Positions 42,627 to 51,118 of a DNA stretch of 64,000 bases are shown here, one piece after another. The translations under genes and the position numbers were made by a program. Position 1 is the first letter of the stretch, and each line of letters opens with the position of its first letter. The notes beneath the pieces are model-generated. The model ran no database searches. It was not told the DNA's origin and saw nothing but the letters and a program-made list of their open reading frames with translations. The DNA comes from Bradyrhizobium erythrophlei (GTDB lineage Bacteria; Pseudomonadota; Alphaproteobacteria; Rhizobiales; Xanthobacteraceae): positions 310,001 to 374,000 of the forward strand of contig FSRD01000002.1 of the NCBI GenBank assembly GCA_900129675.1, read 5' to 3'.

Positions 42627-43388
42627 ATGACGCCGCTTTTGATCGCCGCGCTCGGCTTGCTGATGGTCGCGACCGCGTTCCTGTCGGGCCTGTTCGGCAT
42701 GGCCGGCGGGCTGATCCTGATCGGCGTGCTGCTGGCGCTGATGCCCCTGCCGACGGCGATGGTGCTGCACGCGATCACGCAGATGGCGTCGAACGGCTGG
42801 CGCGCCCTGCTGTGGCGCGCGCATATCCGCTGGCGGCCGGTGATGGTCTATCTGATCGGATGCGCGCTCGCGCTCGGGGCATGGTCGATCACCCGCTACG
42901 TGCCGGACAAGCCGGCGGCGCTGCTTATGCTTGGCGTGACGCCGTTCATGGCGCGGCTGATGCCGGCCGGCATCAAGCCGAACCCCGACAGTGTCTGGCA
43001 GGGATCGCTTTACGGCTCGATCTGCATGGGGCTGATGCTGATGACCGGCGTGTCCGGTCCGCTGCTGGACACCTTCTTTCTCGGCGGCAATTTCGGCCGC
43101 CGCGAAATCGTCGCCACCAAGGCGACCTGCCAGGTGGCGAGCCATTTCACCAAACTGATCTATTTCGGCGGCATCATCGACCAGGCCGCAACCCTCGATC
43201 CGGTGCTGGCCGGCGTCGCGATCGCGGCCTCGATGCTCGGCACCAGCCTGGCGCGGCGGATTCTCGAAGCCATGAGCGACGCGCAGTTTCGCACCGGGGC
43301 CAACCGGCTGATCACCACGGTCGCGAGCTATTACATCCTCTATGGAAGCTGGCTTTTGCTGGCCGGCAGCTCGGTCGCGTCATACTGA
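42627..43388 (+). CDS. TSUP-family sulfite/anion exporter (TauE/SafE)
   Basis: A 253-residue membrane protein with about seven or eight hydrophobic segments. The TSUP motif GLFGMAGGLILIGVLL is at the N-terminus, with GRREIVATKA and LGTSLARRIL further on. The family exports sulfite, sulfonates or related organic anions. Divergent from the LysR gene; together with the monooxygenase this suggests a small sulfur- or organic-anion handling locus, but that is inference. Confidence 0.88.
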   Translation: MTPLLIAALGLLMVATAFLSGLFGMAGGLILIGVLLALMPLPTAMVLHAITQMASNGWRALLWRAHIRWRPVMVYLIGCALALGAWSITRYVPDKPAALLMLGVTPFMARLMPAGIKPNPDSVWQGSLYGSICMGLMLMTGVSGPLLDTFFLGGNFGRREIVATKATCQVASHFTKLIYFGGIIDQAATLDPVLAGVAIAASMLGTSLARRILEAMSDAQFRTGANRLITTVASYYILYGSWLLLAGSSVASY

Positions 43389-43510
43389 CGAGCGGAATGT
43401 CCGCCGATTTCCCGGCTGGATTTCATTCACCATTTCGCGCACATTCCCCGGCCATGAAGACTGCTTTCTGATGACGAGGTCCAGGCGGACTGGGTCGTGG
43501 AGCCAACGGC

Positions 43511-44026
43511 ATGGATGAAGTCGAGATCGTCGATTACGATCGCCGATGGCCCCTCTTGTTCGATGAAGAGGCCAACCGGTTACGGGCCGTCCTCGAGCCA
43601 TCGCTGATCGTGGGACTCGAGCATTTTGGAAGCACTGCGATTCCTGGCCTGTCTGCCAAGCCGATCATAGATATCCTGATCGCGGTCCGGTCATTGGCTG
43701 TCGCGCGGGCCACCTTTGTCGAAGCGCTTCGAAAACTTGATTACGTCTATTGGGCCGACAATCCGAAGAAAGATCGAATGTTCTTCGTCAAGGGCATGCC
43801 GCCCTTTGGTTCGAGGCGCTCCCATCATGTGCATGTCACGGAGCCCCATGGAGAGATGTGGCAACGTTTGGCGTTCAGGGACTATTTGCGCGCTCATCCA
43901 GAGGAAGCCGGGACTTACGGGCGGCTCAAGCGACGGCTTGCCGCCGAGCATCGGGCAGATCGCGAGGCGTATACCGACGCCAAATCTGCCTACGTCGAAC
44001 GTGTGATGCAGAAGGCAATCCGGTAA
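43511..44026 (+). CDS. GrpB-family nucleotidyltransferase-like protein (UPF0157)
   Basis: A 171-residue protein. It begins with EIVDYDRRWPLLFDEEANRL, then EHFGSTAIPGLSAKPIIDIL with the GS..PGL..K..ID pattern of GrpB (nucleotidyltransferase-like fold), and HHVHVTEPHGEMWQRLAFRDYLRAHP near the end. Biochemical role is poorly known. The group II intron remnant begins 14 bp after its stop. Confidence 0.9.
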   Translation: MDEVEIVDYDRRWPLLFDEEANRLRAVLEPSLIVGLEHFGSTAIPGLSAKPIIDILIAVRSLAVARATFVEALRKLDYVYWADNPKKDRMFFVKGMPPFGSRRSHHVHVTEPHGEMWQRLAFRDYLRAHPEEAGTYGRLKRRLAAEHRADREAYTDAKSAYVERVMQKAIR

Positions 44027-44040
44027 ACCGTCACGGCGAA

Positions 44041-44935
44041 GTGAGCAGCCGACAAGGCTGAGAGTCTGACTGGGTGAAAGTCCCGGTACCGTCAATTACC
44101 TGTATTCGGACGGTTAGCATATCCGGTGCGTGTGGAGGCAACAAAGCACGATAGGCCCGGACGTAAAATCCCCGGCTGCCCTGCAGCCGTATGTGCAGCG
44201 GTAGGAACGATCTGGGGGGAGAGCAAACTTGGAGGCCGGAACATCAAGGAATATCTGCATCCTCGAAATAACGGGCCTGCGAGAAGTCGTAATTCGTGGG
44301 ACAAAACGCGGGAAGCCGACCCATTCTTCGCTTGGGGAAGGCCGATGACATCGTGGAAGAAACAGGTGAGAGCACACGGTGTACCGCCGGGGTAGGGGAT
44401 CCAGCATCCAAGGAAAGATTCTCAGAGATAACGTCGGGAAGCTCCCGGGGGGCAGCAGGGACTGCGTACAACCTGCCAGGACTCTTCGAGCGAGGCTAAA
44501 TGCCGAAGCAGGAGAGAGCCCAACGGGAGTGGCACATGAGCCCGTAGGAGCGATGACGGAGGGGTAACGCCCTCGGAGGAGATGGCACTCACATCTCCCC
44601 AACGGAGGTAGCACCGAAGTTGGGCAAAGGGGCTCAGGACACTTGGCGGCCTACTTGGCCGTATGGCGGCCGGCTTGATAAAACCGGCGTAACGCCACGA
44701 CAGCTCAGGAGGCGAGGCTGAAGGCAAACCAGAATGGCGGGGGTGTACACGGACCAGCGTTTAAACCTCTCCAAACTTGGGAAGGCCTTCGGAAGAAAGC
44801 CAAAGTTTCAAACCGGACCCGGGAAATCTGGCCGTCCGGGATTATAGGGGGGCTTCGGGAAACGTAAGCCACGGTGAGACTGTGAACCCGTCTTGCAATC
44901 GAAAGAGCAGGAACGGAAACTCCTCACCTACAGCG
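44041..44935 (+). mobile_element. Group II intron remnant, 5' part, no reverse transcriptase
   Basis: At 44041 the sequence starts GTGAG, the canonical 5' end of group II introns (GUGYG). GGGTGAAAGTCCCGG follows at 44072. The next 850 bp are rich in short stems with GAAA-like and GNRA-like loops and contain no coherent coding frame. No reverse transcriptase/maturase is encoded, and no domain V hairpin is recognisable. The right boundary is uncertain (44900-44976), because the sequence passes straight into the 3' end of the SCO gene. I read it as a truncated intron domain I-III fragment. It lies between GrpB and SCO, both intact. Confidence 0.58.
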
Positions 44936-44976
44936 GGGCGCGCCCGATTTCTATCCCAGTCAGCGCTCCGAGCCTG

Positions 44977-45597
44977 CTATCGCGCCGGATCGGCAAGCCG
45001 CGGCCGGATGATTTCCACCATGCGGTCGGCGGATGTGCCCGGCGGGAAGAAGCCGAGATAGTTGCCGTCGCGGTCCATCAGATAGATGAAGGCGGTGTGA
45101 TCGACGGTATAGTCGTCGGCCGCTTTGCCGAGGCTGACCTTGGCGTAGTAGACCTTGTAGGCGTCTGCGGCCTTGCGGATCGCCTCAGCGCTGCCGGTCA
45201 AGCCGATCAGGCGCGGGTGAAACATCGGCACATATTGCGCCAGATGCTCCGCCGTGTCGCGCGCGCGGTCGACGGTGATGAACAGCGGCTGCACGCTTTC
45301 GCCATCCTTGCCCAATTTGTCCAGCGCGAGGCCGATCGCCTGCAGGTCGGTCGGGCAGACGTCGGGACAATAGGTGAAACCGAAATAGACCAGCATCAGC
45401 TTGCCGCGGAAATCGTTGTTGGTGCGGACATGGCCGGTGTGGTCGGTGAGCTCGAACGGTCCGCCGACCGGCTCCCGATTCCACATCAGGATGTCCATGA
45501 TTTCCGCGGGCGACCTTGCCGGTGCGTCGCCGGCGCACGCCGGCGCCAACATCAGCCACAGGCTGACGCCGACCCGGCAGGCGGCGCGAAACATCAT
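44977..45597 (-). CDS. SCO1/SenC-family copper chaperone or thioredoxin-like protein
   Basis: A 206-residue exported protein with a signal peptide or anchor (MFRAACRVGVSLWLMLAPACAG). The thioredoxin fold has the SCO copper site Cys77 and Cys81 in YFGFTYCPDVCP and His167 in TVDHTAF. SCO proteins deliver copper to the CuA site of cytochrome c oxidase or act as thiol reductants. Its ATG overlaps the stop of the MBL gene by four bases, so it is coupled to it; this is an unusual partner for SCO, which normally neighbours oxidase genes. Confidence 0.93.
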   Translation of the reverse strand: MMFRAACRVGVSLWLMLAPACAGDAPARSPAEIMDILMWNREPVGGPFELTDHTGHVRTNNDFRGKLMLVYFGFTYCPDVCPTDLQAIGLALDKLGKDGESVQPLFITVDRARDTAEHLAQYVPMFHPRLIGLTGSAEAIRKAADAYKVYYAKVSLGKAADDYTVDHTAFIYLMDRDGNYLGFFPPGTSADRMVEIIRPRLADPAR

Positions 45598-46709
45598 ATG
45601 CCGAAGGAGAGGCGGCTACCGGTGGTGGTGACCAGCACCTTATCGCCCATCTGCGCGGTCGCCTCCTGGACGAAATTCAATCCGCTGCAATGCATCGGGA
45701 TCAGCACGTCGGGATCGAGTTTCCTGACCTCGGCAACGACCTCCTTGAGATAATCCGCCGGCGCCGGTCCGAGATGGAAGCCGCCGACGATGGCGTGGAC
45801 CTTCTGGATGCCCGAGACTTCCTGCGCCTGCTTCACCGAATTGACGATGCCGACATGGCCGCAGGAACTGATCACCACCAGGCCCATATCCCGGATGTTG
45901 AAGCAGGTCGCGTGTTCATGGATGTGCTCGTCGGGCACGATCTTGCCTTCCATCTCGGCTGGCAGATAGTGGCCGGCGTTGCAGCCGAGGCCATCCTTGA
46001 TGCCGAATTCGACCCAGGTCTGCGGCAGGATGCGCTCCATGCTGCGCCGCGTGATCTTGCCTGTGGTGAAGGCATGGCCGGCGATTACGGTCGGCGTTTC
46101 GCACAGCACGGTCGTGACCTTCTGCGCGGCGAGCTGGCGGCGATCGAGCGCGCCGAAATCGGTGAACTGGCCTTTCGTGGCCGTCGGATTGACGCGATGA
46201 CAGAAATTGTCCTCGCCGCCGGCGTAGAGTTTGACATCGGCGGGAAGCTTGTCGCGGAATTTGTCGAGGAAGCCGTTGAGGCCGCCGAAATGATCGTAAT
46301 GGCCGTGGCTGACGATCAGCGCATCGAGTTTCGACGGATCGACGCCGACCAGCTCCATGTTGTTGATCAGGACGTCCGGCGTGTAGCCGTAATCCAGCAT
46401 CAGTGTGCGCTGGGCGTCCGCGGCCTGCGATTCCAGCCACAGCGACAATCCCCATTCATTGTGCAGGGCTTTGCGGAAATCGGCGCCGCGCGGCATCGGG
46501 ACGATCGATACGCCATTGGCCTGCTTGGGGCGGAAGAACTGATCGAAACTGCTGTCGACCAGCACGCGGATCGAGAGCTTGTCCACGGTCGGCACCTCGA
46601 TCGGCGCGGCGCTGGCGATCTCGACGCATGAAAACGCGTTCGCGGCGGCGGCGCCGGCGAGTGCGGCTGAAGCTTTCAGAAAATCCCGGCGTGCCAGATC
46701 CCTGTTCAT
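45594..46709 (-). CDS. Tat-exported metallo-beta-lactamase-fold hydrolase
   Basis: A 371-residue periplasmic protein. The N-terminus has ARRDFLKASAALAGAAAANA, a Tat signal. The metal site is SHGHYDHFGG with His135, His137, Asp139 and His140. Further ligands are likely in SSCGHVG and MHCSG. This subgroup (7,8-dihydropterin-6-yl-methyl-4-(beta-D-ribofuranosyl)aminobenzene 5'-phosphate synthase-like) is broad. It is coupled by ATGA to the SCO gene, so the two probably function together in the periplasm, perhaps in metal or thiol chemistry (inference). Confidence 0.9.
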   Translation of the reverse strand: MNRDLARRDFLKASAALAGAAAANAFSCVEIASAAPIEVPTVDKLSIRVLVDSSFDQFFRPKQANGVSIVPMPRGADFRKALHNEWGLSLWLESQAADAQRTLMLDYGYTPDVLINNMELVGVDPSKLDALIVSHGHYDHFGGLNGFLDKFRDKLPADVKLYAGGEDNFCHRVNPTATKGQFTDFGALDRRQLAAQKVTTVLCETPTVIAGHAFTTGKITRRSMERILPQTWVEFGIKDGLGCNAGHYLPAEMEGKIVPDEHIHEHATCFNIRDMGLVVISSCGHVGIVNSVKQAQEVSGIQKVHAIVGGFHLGPAPADYLKEVVAEVRKLDPDVLIPMHCSGLNFVQEATAQMGDKVLVTTTGSRLSFGI

Positions 46710-46916
46710 TTGAGTACTCCCGATAATTTCAGTCGTGAAGTTGGCAATCAGGCTGGTGAGCTTAGGTGCAATCGTGCATCAGCTCAATATGGCGGGCCGC
46801 CAATCACTTTCGCGCGCGTCATGCCGATACCATTGACTTGAGCGCGCGATCTGACCACATTCATGCATCGGCATCCACTTTTGCGATGCACGGCTTCATC
46901 AGCGCAGGATCGTCCC

Positions 46917-47624
46917 ATGATCGACCTCCATTATTGGACCACGCCGAACGGTCACAAGATAACGATGTTCCTCGAAGAGGCCGGCCTGAAGTACAAGATC
47001 TTCCCGGTCAACATCGGCAAGGGCGATCAATTCAAGCCGGAGTTTCTGGCGATCGCGCCGAACAACCGGATCCCGGCGATGGTCGATCACGAGCCGAAGG
47101 GCGGGGCCAAGCCGGTCTCGATCTTCGAATCCGGCGCGATGCTGCTGTATCTCGCCGAGAAGACCGACAAGTTCCTGCCCGCCGATCTCCATGGCCGCTA
47201 CGACGCGATCCAGTGGACGTTCTGGCAGATGGGCGGGCTCGGGCCGATGGCCGGCCAGAACCATCACTTCCGAAATTACGCGGTGGAGAAGATCAAATAC
47301 GCCATCGACCGCTATGTGAACGAGACCAACCGGCTCTACGGCGTATTGAACAAGCGGCTATCCGATCGCGAATTCATCGCCGGCGAGTATTCGATCGCGG
47401 ACATGGCAAGCTATCCCTGGATCGTGCCCTACAAGAACCAGGAGCAGAACATCGATGATTTTCCGCATCTGAAGCGCTGGCTCGAGACCATCCGCGAGCG
47501 GCCGGCCACGGTGCGTGCGTACGCCCTCGCCAAGGAGGTCAATCCGAATTTCGGCCAGCCCGCGATCCGCACCGAAGAAGAGCGCAAGTTGCTGTTCGGG
47601 CAAACCGCGGCGGTGGTGCGGTGA
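46917..47624 (+). CDS. Glutathione S-transferase (YfcG/Ure2-like)
   Basis: A 235-residue GST. The N-terminal thioredoxin fold begins MIDLHYWTTPNGHKITMFLE with the TPN-type motif of the YfcG group, then NNRIPAMVDHE and SIFESGAMLLYLAEK (Pro and Glu-Ser for glutathione binding). The C-terminal helical domain ends with FIAGEYSIADMASYPW. ATG 46917. Usually acts as disulfide-bond oxidoreductase with glutathione. Confidence 0.92.
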   Translation: MIDLHYWTTPNGHKITMFLEEAGLKYKIFPVNIGKGDQFKPEFLAIAPNNRIPAMVDHEPKGGAKPVSIFESGAMLLYLAEKTDKFLPADLHGRYDAIQWTFWQMGGLGPMAGQNHHFRNYAVEKIKYAIDRYVNETNRLYGVLNKRLSDREFIAGEYSIADMASYPWIVPYKNQEQNIDDFPHLKRWLETIRERPATVRAYALAKEVNPNFGQPAIRTEEERKLLFGQTAAVVR

Positions 47625-47650
47625 CGCGGGATCGAGCCGTAAACCAATCT

Positions 47651-47724
47651 CGTCATACGCGGGCTTGACCCGCGTATCCATCTTCCCAAGAAGATGGATT
47701 GCCGGATCAAGTCCGGCAATGACA
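47651..47724. repeat. REP-like palindromic repeat (GTCATACGCGGGC type)
   Basis: GTCATACGCGGGCTTGACCC and GCGTATCCATCTTCCC on the left are mirrored by GAAGATGGATTGCCGG and ATCAAGTCCGGCAATGAC on the right. It sits between two GST genes. Confidence 0.7.
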
Positions 47725-47757
47725 GAGTGAGTTTGACGCCCGCGCGAGGACTAATCC

Positions 47758-48453
47758 ATGCCCCTCAAACTTTACGAACTCGTCGGCACCGATGATTCCC
47801 GTCCGTTCAGCCCGTTCTGCTGGCGGACGCGGATGGCGCTGGCGCATAAGAGGTTGTCGGCCGAAACGATCCCGTGGTGCTTTACGGATAAGGCTGCGAT
47901 CGCCCCGCATCAATCCGAAAAGGCGCCGGTGCTGCTCGACGGCGATAAGCCGATCGTCGATTCCTGGGTCATCGCCAATTATCTCGAAGACACCTATCCG
48001 GACCGGCCGTCGCTGTTCGGCGGCGAGGGCGGCCGCGCCATGGCGCGGATGCTGAACTGGTGGGGCGACGTCACCGTGATGGGCGGCATGTTTCCCTTGA
48101 TCGTCGCCGACATCCCCGCGCATCTGAAGCCGGTCGATGCCGCCTATTTCCGCAAGACCCGCGAAGCGCGTTTCGGCAAGCCGCTCGAGGAAGTGGTGGC
48201 CGGCCGCGACAAGGCGGTTGAGGGTTTTCGCAAATCGCTCGATCCATTGCGGCTGACGCTGTGGACGCAAAAATATCTCGGCGGCGCGACCCCGAACTAC
48301 GCCGACTATATCGTGTTCGGCCCGTTCCAGTGGGCGCGCGTGGTCAGCCCGTTCAAGCTGCTCGCCGAGGACGATCCGGTTTACGCATGGCGTGAACGGC
48401 TGCTCGATGCGTTCGACGGCATGGCGCGGAAATCGCCGGGGTATGCCGTCTAG
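47758..48453 (+). CDS. Glutathione S-transferase (LigE/beta-etherase-like)
   Basis: A 231-residue GST. The N-terminal motif DSRPFSPFCWRTRMALAHK with SPFCWR resembles beta-etherase (LigE/LigF) and related bacterial GSTs. EKAPVLLDGDKPIVDSWVIANYLED gives the glutathione site. C-terminal helical domain normal. Its stop TAG overlaps the stop of the convergent crotonase gene within the four bases CTAG. Confidence 0.88.
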   Translation: MPLKLYELVGTDDSRPFSPFCWRTRMALAHKRLSAETIPWCFTDKAAIAPHQSEKAPVLLDGDKPIVDSWVIANYLEDTYPDRPSLFGGEGGRAMARMLNWWGDVTVMGGMFPLIVADIPAHLKPVDAAYFRKTREARFGKPLEEVVAGRDKAVEGFRKSLDPLRLTLWTQKYLGGATPNYADYIVFGPFQWARVVSPFKLLAEDDPVYAWRERLLDAFDGMARKSPGYAV

Positions 48454-49247
48454 CCCCGCACTCGGGCGTCTTCTCGCCGCGGACGCGCTGCCCACCTCTC
48501 AAGCCCCTCGGCGAGATCGCGCGTCGGCGCCATCGCGGCGAATTGTTCGCTTTCGACCAGCAGCCCTTCGGCGATGCCCATGTTCAAACCGCGCGTGACC
48601 GCGGTGATGATGCTGCCGATCGCCAGCGGCGAATGCCGGATGATACGATCAGCCAGTTCGCGCGCCGCCAACAGCAAATCATCGTGCGGCACGACGCTGT
48701 TGACGAGCCCGATCTCCAGCGCCCGCGCCGGCGGGAAAGGATCGCCGGTCAGTAGCAGTTCCAGCGCGCGCTTGCGTCCGGCCAGGCGCGGCAGCCGCTG
48801 CGTGCCGCCAAAGGTCGGCGGCATGCCGAGATTGATTTCCGGCTTCGCAAATCGCGCCTTGTCGCTGGCGATGGCGAGATGAACCGCCTCGGTGATCTCG
48901 CATCCGCCGCCGAACGCGATGCCGTTGACCGCCGCGATCACCGGCTTCCTGAAGGCTTCGAGCCGTGCCGTCATGGCTTGCCCGCGCCGGACAAAGTCCC
49001 GGATCGCCGTATCGGTCCCCTGGCGCACGCTTGCCGAAAACTCTGATATGTCGGCCCCGGCGGAAAACGCCCGGTCGCCGGCGCCGGTGAGGATGACGGC
49101 GCGCACCTCGGACGCGACCTCGATCATACCCATGCGCGCCATCAGCCGGTCGATCAGTTCGTAATTGAGCGCATTGAGTTTTTCCGGCCGGTTTAGCGTG
49201 ACGAGCGCGATCCCGTCCTTGATATCGAGCAGCACGGCGTCGGACAT
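48450..49247 (-). CDS. Enoyl-CoA hydratase/isomerase family protein (crotonase)
   Basis: A 265-residue crotonase-fold enzyme. The oxyanion-hole regions are AFSAGADISEF and NGIAFGGGCEI; the second acid region is EINLGMPPTFGGTQRLPRLAG. It uses acyl-CoA esters; the exact reaction is not shown. ATG 49247. It is divergent from the TetR gene, whose probable operator lies in the 85 bp between them, so TetR probably controls it. Confidence 0.92.
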   Translation of the reverse strand: MSDAVLLDIKDGIALVTLNRPEKLNALNYELIDRLMARMGMIEVASEVRAVILTGAGDRAFSAGADISEFSASVRQGTDTAIRDFVRRGQAMTARLEAFRKPVIAAVNGIAFGGGCEITEAVHLAIASDKARFAKPEINLGMPPTFGGTQRLPRLAGRKRALELLLTGDPFPPARALEIGLVNSVVPHDDLLLAARELADRIIRHSPLAIGSIITAVTRGLNMGIAEGLLVESEQFAAMAPTRDLAEGLERWAARPRREDARVRG

Positions 49248-49316
49248 GGTGGTGGTCTCCCTGGTTCTGTCGGGAGCTACCGTACGACGCGCCGGATGTT
49301 GTGTATATTCACTGGT

Positions 49317-49330
49317 CGGTATACATACCG
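49317..49330. promoter_or_regulatory. Perfect palindrome, likely TetR operator
   Basis: CGGTAT-AC-ATACCG (49317-49330) is a perfect inverted repeat with a two-base spacer. It sits 2 bp before the TetR start and 70 bp upstream of the crotonase start, so binding here would repress the TetR gene itself and could affect the crotonase promoter. Confidence 0.55.
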
Positions 49331-49332
49331 GC

Positions 49333-49929
49333 ATGGCACGACCCGAAACCGATACACGTCAACGCATCATCGCTGCGGCGAGCAAGCTGTTCTACAGCGA
49401 GGGCATCAAGAGCGTGAGCGTCGACGCGGTGGCGGCGGCCGCCGGTGTCACCAAGCGCACGCTGTATTATCATTTCGACAGCAAGGACGATTTGATCGCG
49501 GCCTATCTCGGCGGCCGGGACCAGCCCAATCTGGCGATGTTCCAGCGCTGGTTCGCCGAGAGCCGTGGCGGCTTGCCGGCCAGGATCGAGGCCATCTTCA
49601 GGAATCTGGCCCGTTCCGCCCGGCATCCGAAATGGAAAGGCTGCGGCTTTCTGCGCACCTCAGCCGAGCTTGCCAACATGCCCGGCCACCCGGCGATCAG
49701 GATCGGCGCCGCGCACAAGAAGAAATTCGAAAGCTGGCTGCGCGTCACCTTCGAGGCGGAAGGGATCGCGCAGGCGTCCAGGCTCGCGCGGCAGATATTG
49801 CTGCTGCTGGATGGTTCCTTCGCCGTCGTTCTCCTGCATCGCGATCCCTCCTACATCGAGACCGCCGGCGAGGCCGCCGCATCATTGACCAGCGCCGCCA
49901 TGCGGACACGGCGCCGCGCCGGGAGTTGA
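49333..49929 (+). CDS. TetR/AcrR-family transcriptional repressor
   Basis: A 198-residue regulator. The N-terminal HTH is DTRQRIIAAASKLFYSEGIKSVSVDAVAAAAGVTKRTLYYHFDSKDDLI; the C-terminal ligand domain is helical (..HPKWKGCGFLRTSAELANMPGHPAIRIG..). ATG 49333. Divergent from the crotonase gene. The gap 49930-50116 shows nothing clear. Confidence 0.93.
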   Translation: MARPETDTRQRIIAAASKLFYSEGIKSVSVDAVAAAAGVTKRTLYYHFDSKDDLIAAYLGGRDQPNLAMFQRWFAESRGGLPARIEAIFRNLARSARHPKWKGCGFLRTSAELANMPGHPAIRIGAAHKKKFESWLRVTFEAEGIAQASRLARQILLLLDGSFAVVLLHRDPSYIETAGEAAASLTSAAMRTRRRAGS

Positions 49930-50116
49930 CAGCCGCCGGCGCTGTATCGTGTCCCGGACGCTTGCAGCGCTTCTTCAGCGGTGCACCGCAGAGCCGGGAC
50001 CCACTCTTCGCGCAGAACGATGGACCCCGGATCAGCAGCGCACCGCCATAGCGCGTCGAAGACGCGCGTGGACGCGCTGGTGGGGCTGCGCAGCGTCCGG
50101 GGAACGCCGGGTACGG

Positions 50117-50815
50117 TCATGACGACGACTGCGAGCGGCGCGCGAGCCCGCCGCGGTCAAGCAGCATCGCCCGCACCGCGTTGAGATCGGGCAGCACTGC
50201 AACGCATCGCGCCCGCGACTCCTCGGTCGGCGGCACCATGTCGGGCACCATGATGGTGATGGCGCCGGCGGCGTGCGCGGCGGTCACGCCGTGATTGGAA
50301 TCTTCCACGGCGACGCAAAGTTCCGGCTTCACGTCAAGTCGCGCCGCCGCCAGCAGATACAGATCGGGGCTTGGCTTGCCGCGCGTGACGTCGTCACGGG
50401 TCAGGATGGTGTCGAAGCGCGACCGGATTCCGGCAAGCGTCAGGTGCTCGTGGGCAGTGCGTCGCGACGACGAAGTCACGATCGCAAAAGGACATTCGAT
50501 CGCCTGCAGCGCATCGAGCAGTTCGATCGTGCCATGCTTGAGCGGCAGGCCGGCGCCGATGAATTCATCGCGACTGGCGACGAAGGCTTTGGTGATCTCG
50601 GCGAGCGGAAAGTCGTCGCCGTAACGATCGATCAACAGGCGTCCGCAGTCGGGGCCGGGAAGTCCGACCATGGCGCGGCACAGCGGAGCGACGTCATCGG
50701 TGAAGCCGCACGCATTCAGCGCCGCGATCAGGCTTTCGAAATAGACTTTTTCGGTGTCGAGCAGGGTGCCGTCCATGTCGAGCAGGACGGCACGAATGTT
50801 CCATCGGCCGGTCAC
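50117..50815 (-). CDS. HAD-superfamily hydrolase (subfamily IA)
   Basis: A 232-residue hydrolase. Motif I is VLLDMDGTLLDTE with nucleophile Asp, motif II is IVTSSSRRTA, motif III is GKPSPD, and VEDSNHGVTAAHAAGA carries motif IV. GTG 50815 was chosen because it overlaps the stop of the CWC gene as GTGA, a common coupled arrangement. Substrate is unknown; phosphoglycolate or sugar phosphate are typical for the group. Confidence 0.9.
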   Translation of the reverse strand: MTGRWNIRAVLLDMDGTLLDTEKVYFESLIAALNACGFTDDVAPLCRAMVGLPGPDCGRLLIDRYGDDFPLAEITKAFVASRDEFIGAGLPLKHGTIELLDALQAIECPFAIVTSSSRRTAHEHLTLAGIRSRFDTILTRDDVTRGKPSPDLYLLAAARLDVKPELCVAVEDSNHGVTAAHAAGAITIMVPDMVPPTEESRARCVAVLPDLNAVRAMLLDRGGLARRSQSSS

Positions 50816-51015
50816 GTCGAAGCCGCGTCTGCCGCCTGCTTCGCCTTCCGGCGCAGGCAATCCGCGCACAGGCAATCGCCGTCATCGAGCGGCATCGGCA
50901 GCAGAAAGGTCTCCTCCGCGCACCAGCACGGACCCGACGGGTTGCAGGTGAATTCGGTGCCGCAGCCGGAGCAGGCGAGGCGGCGCGAGGGCAGATTGTC
51001 TAACCGATTTGTCAT
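50812..51015 (-). CDS. Cysteine-rich CWC family protein
   Basis: A 67-residue zinc-binding protein. It contains CSGCGTEFTCNPSGPCWCAEE, with the CWC signature, and DCLCADCLRRK near the end. ATG 51015. Translationally coupled to the HAD hydrolase; function unknown. Confidence 0.85.
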   Translation of the reverse strand: MTNRLDNLPSRRLACSGCGTEFTCNPSGPCWCAEETFLLPMPLDDGDCLCADCLRRKAKQAADAAST

Positions 51016-51118
51016 GAATTTGGGGCCGCGTCCCGCTGCGGAATTAATCTCGGGTTCATTTCGAAGCGCGTTATACTGCGCGCCAATATACGCCCGGGAA
51101 TGGTTCAAGGGAAATCCG

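Noticed and set aside
44052..44095. CTGAGAG followed by GGTGAAAG, considered as a TPP riboswitch
   Set aside because: The rest of the thi-box is absent, there is no thiamine gene downstream, and the 5' GTGAG and long structured body fit a group II intron better.
44893..45753. 286-codon plus-strand frame running from the intron into SCO/MBL
   Set aside because: Considered as an intron-encoded protein, but it has no reverse transcriptase motif and most of it is antisense to the SCO gene.
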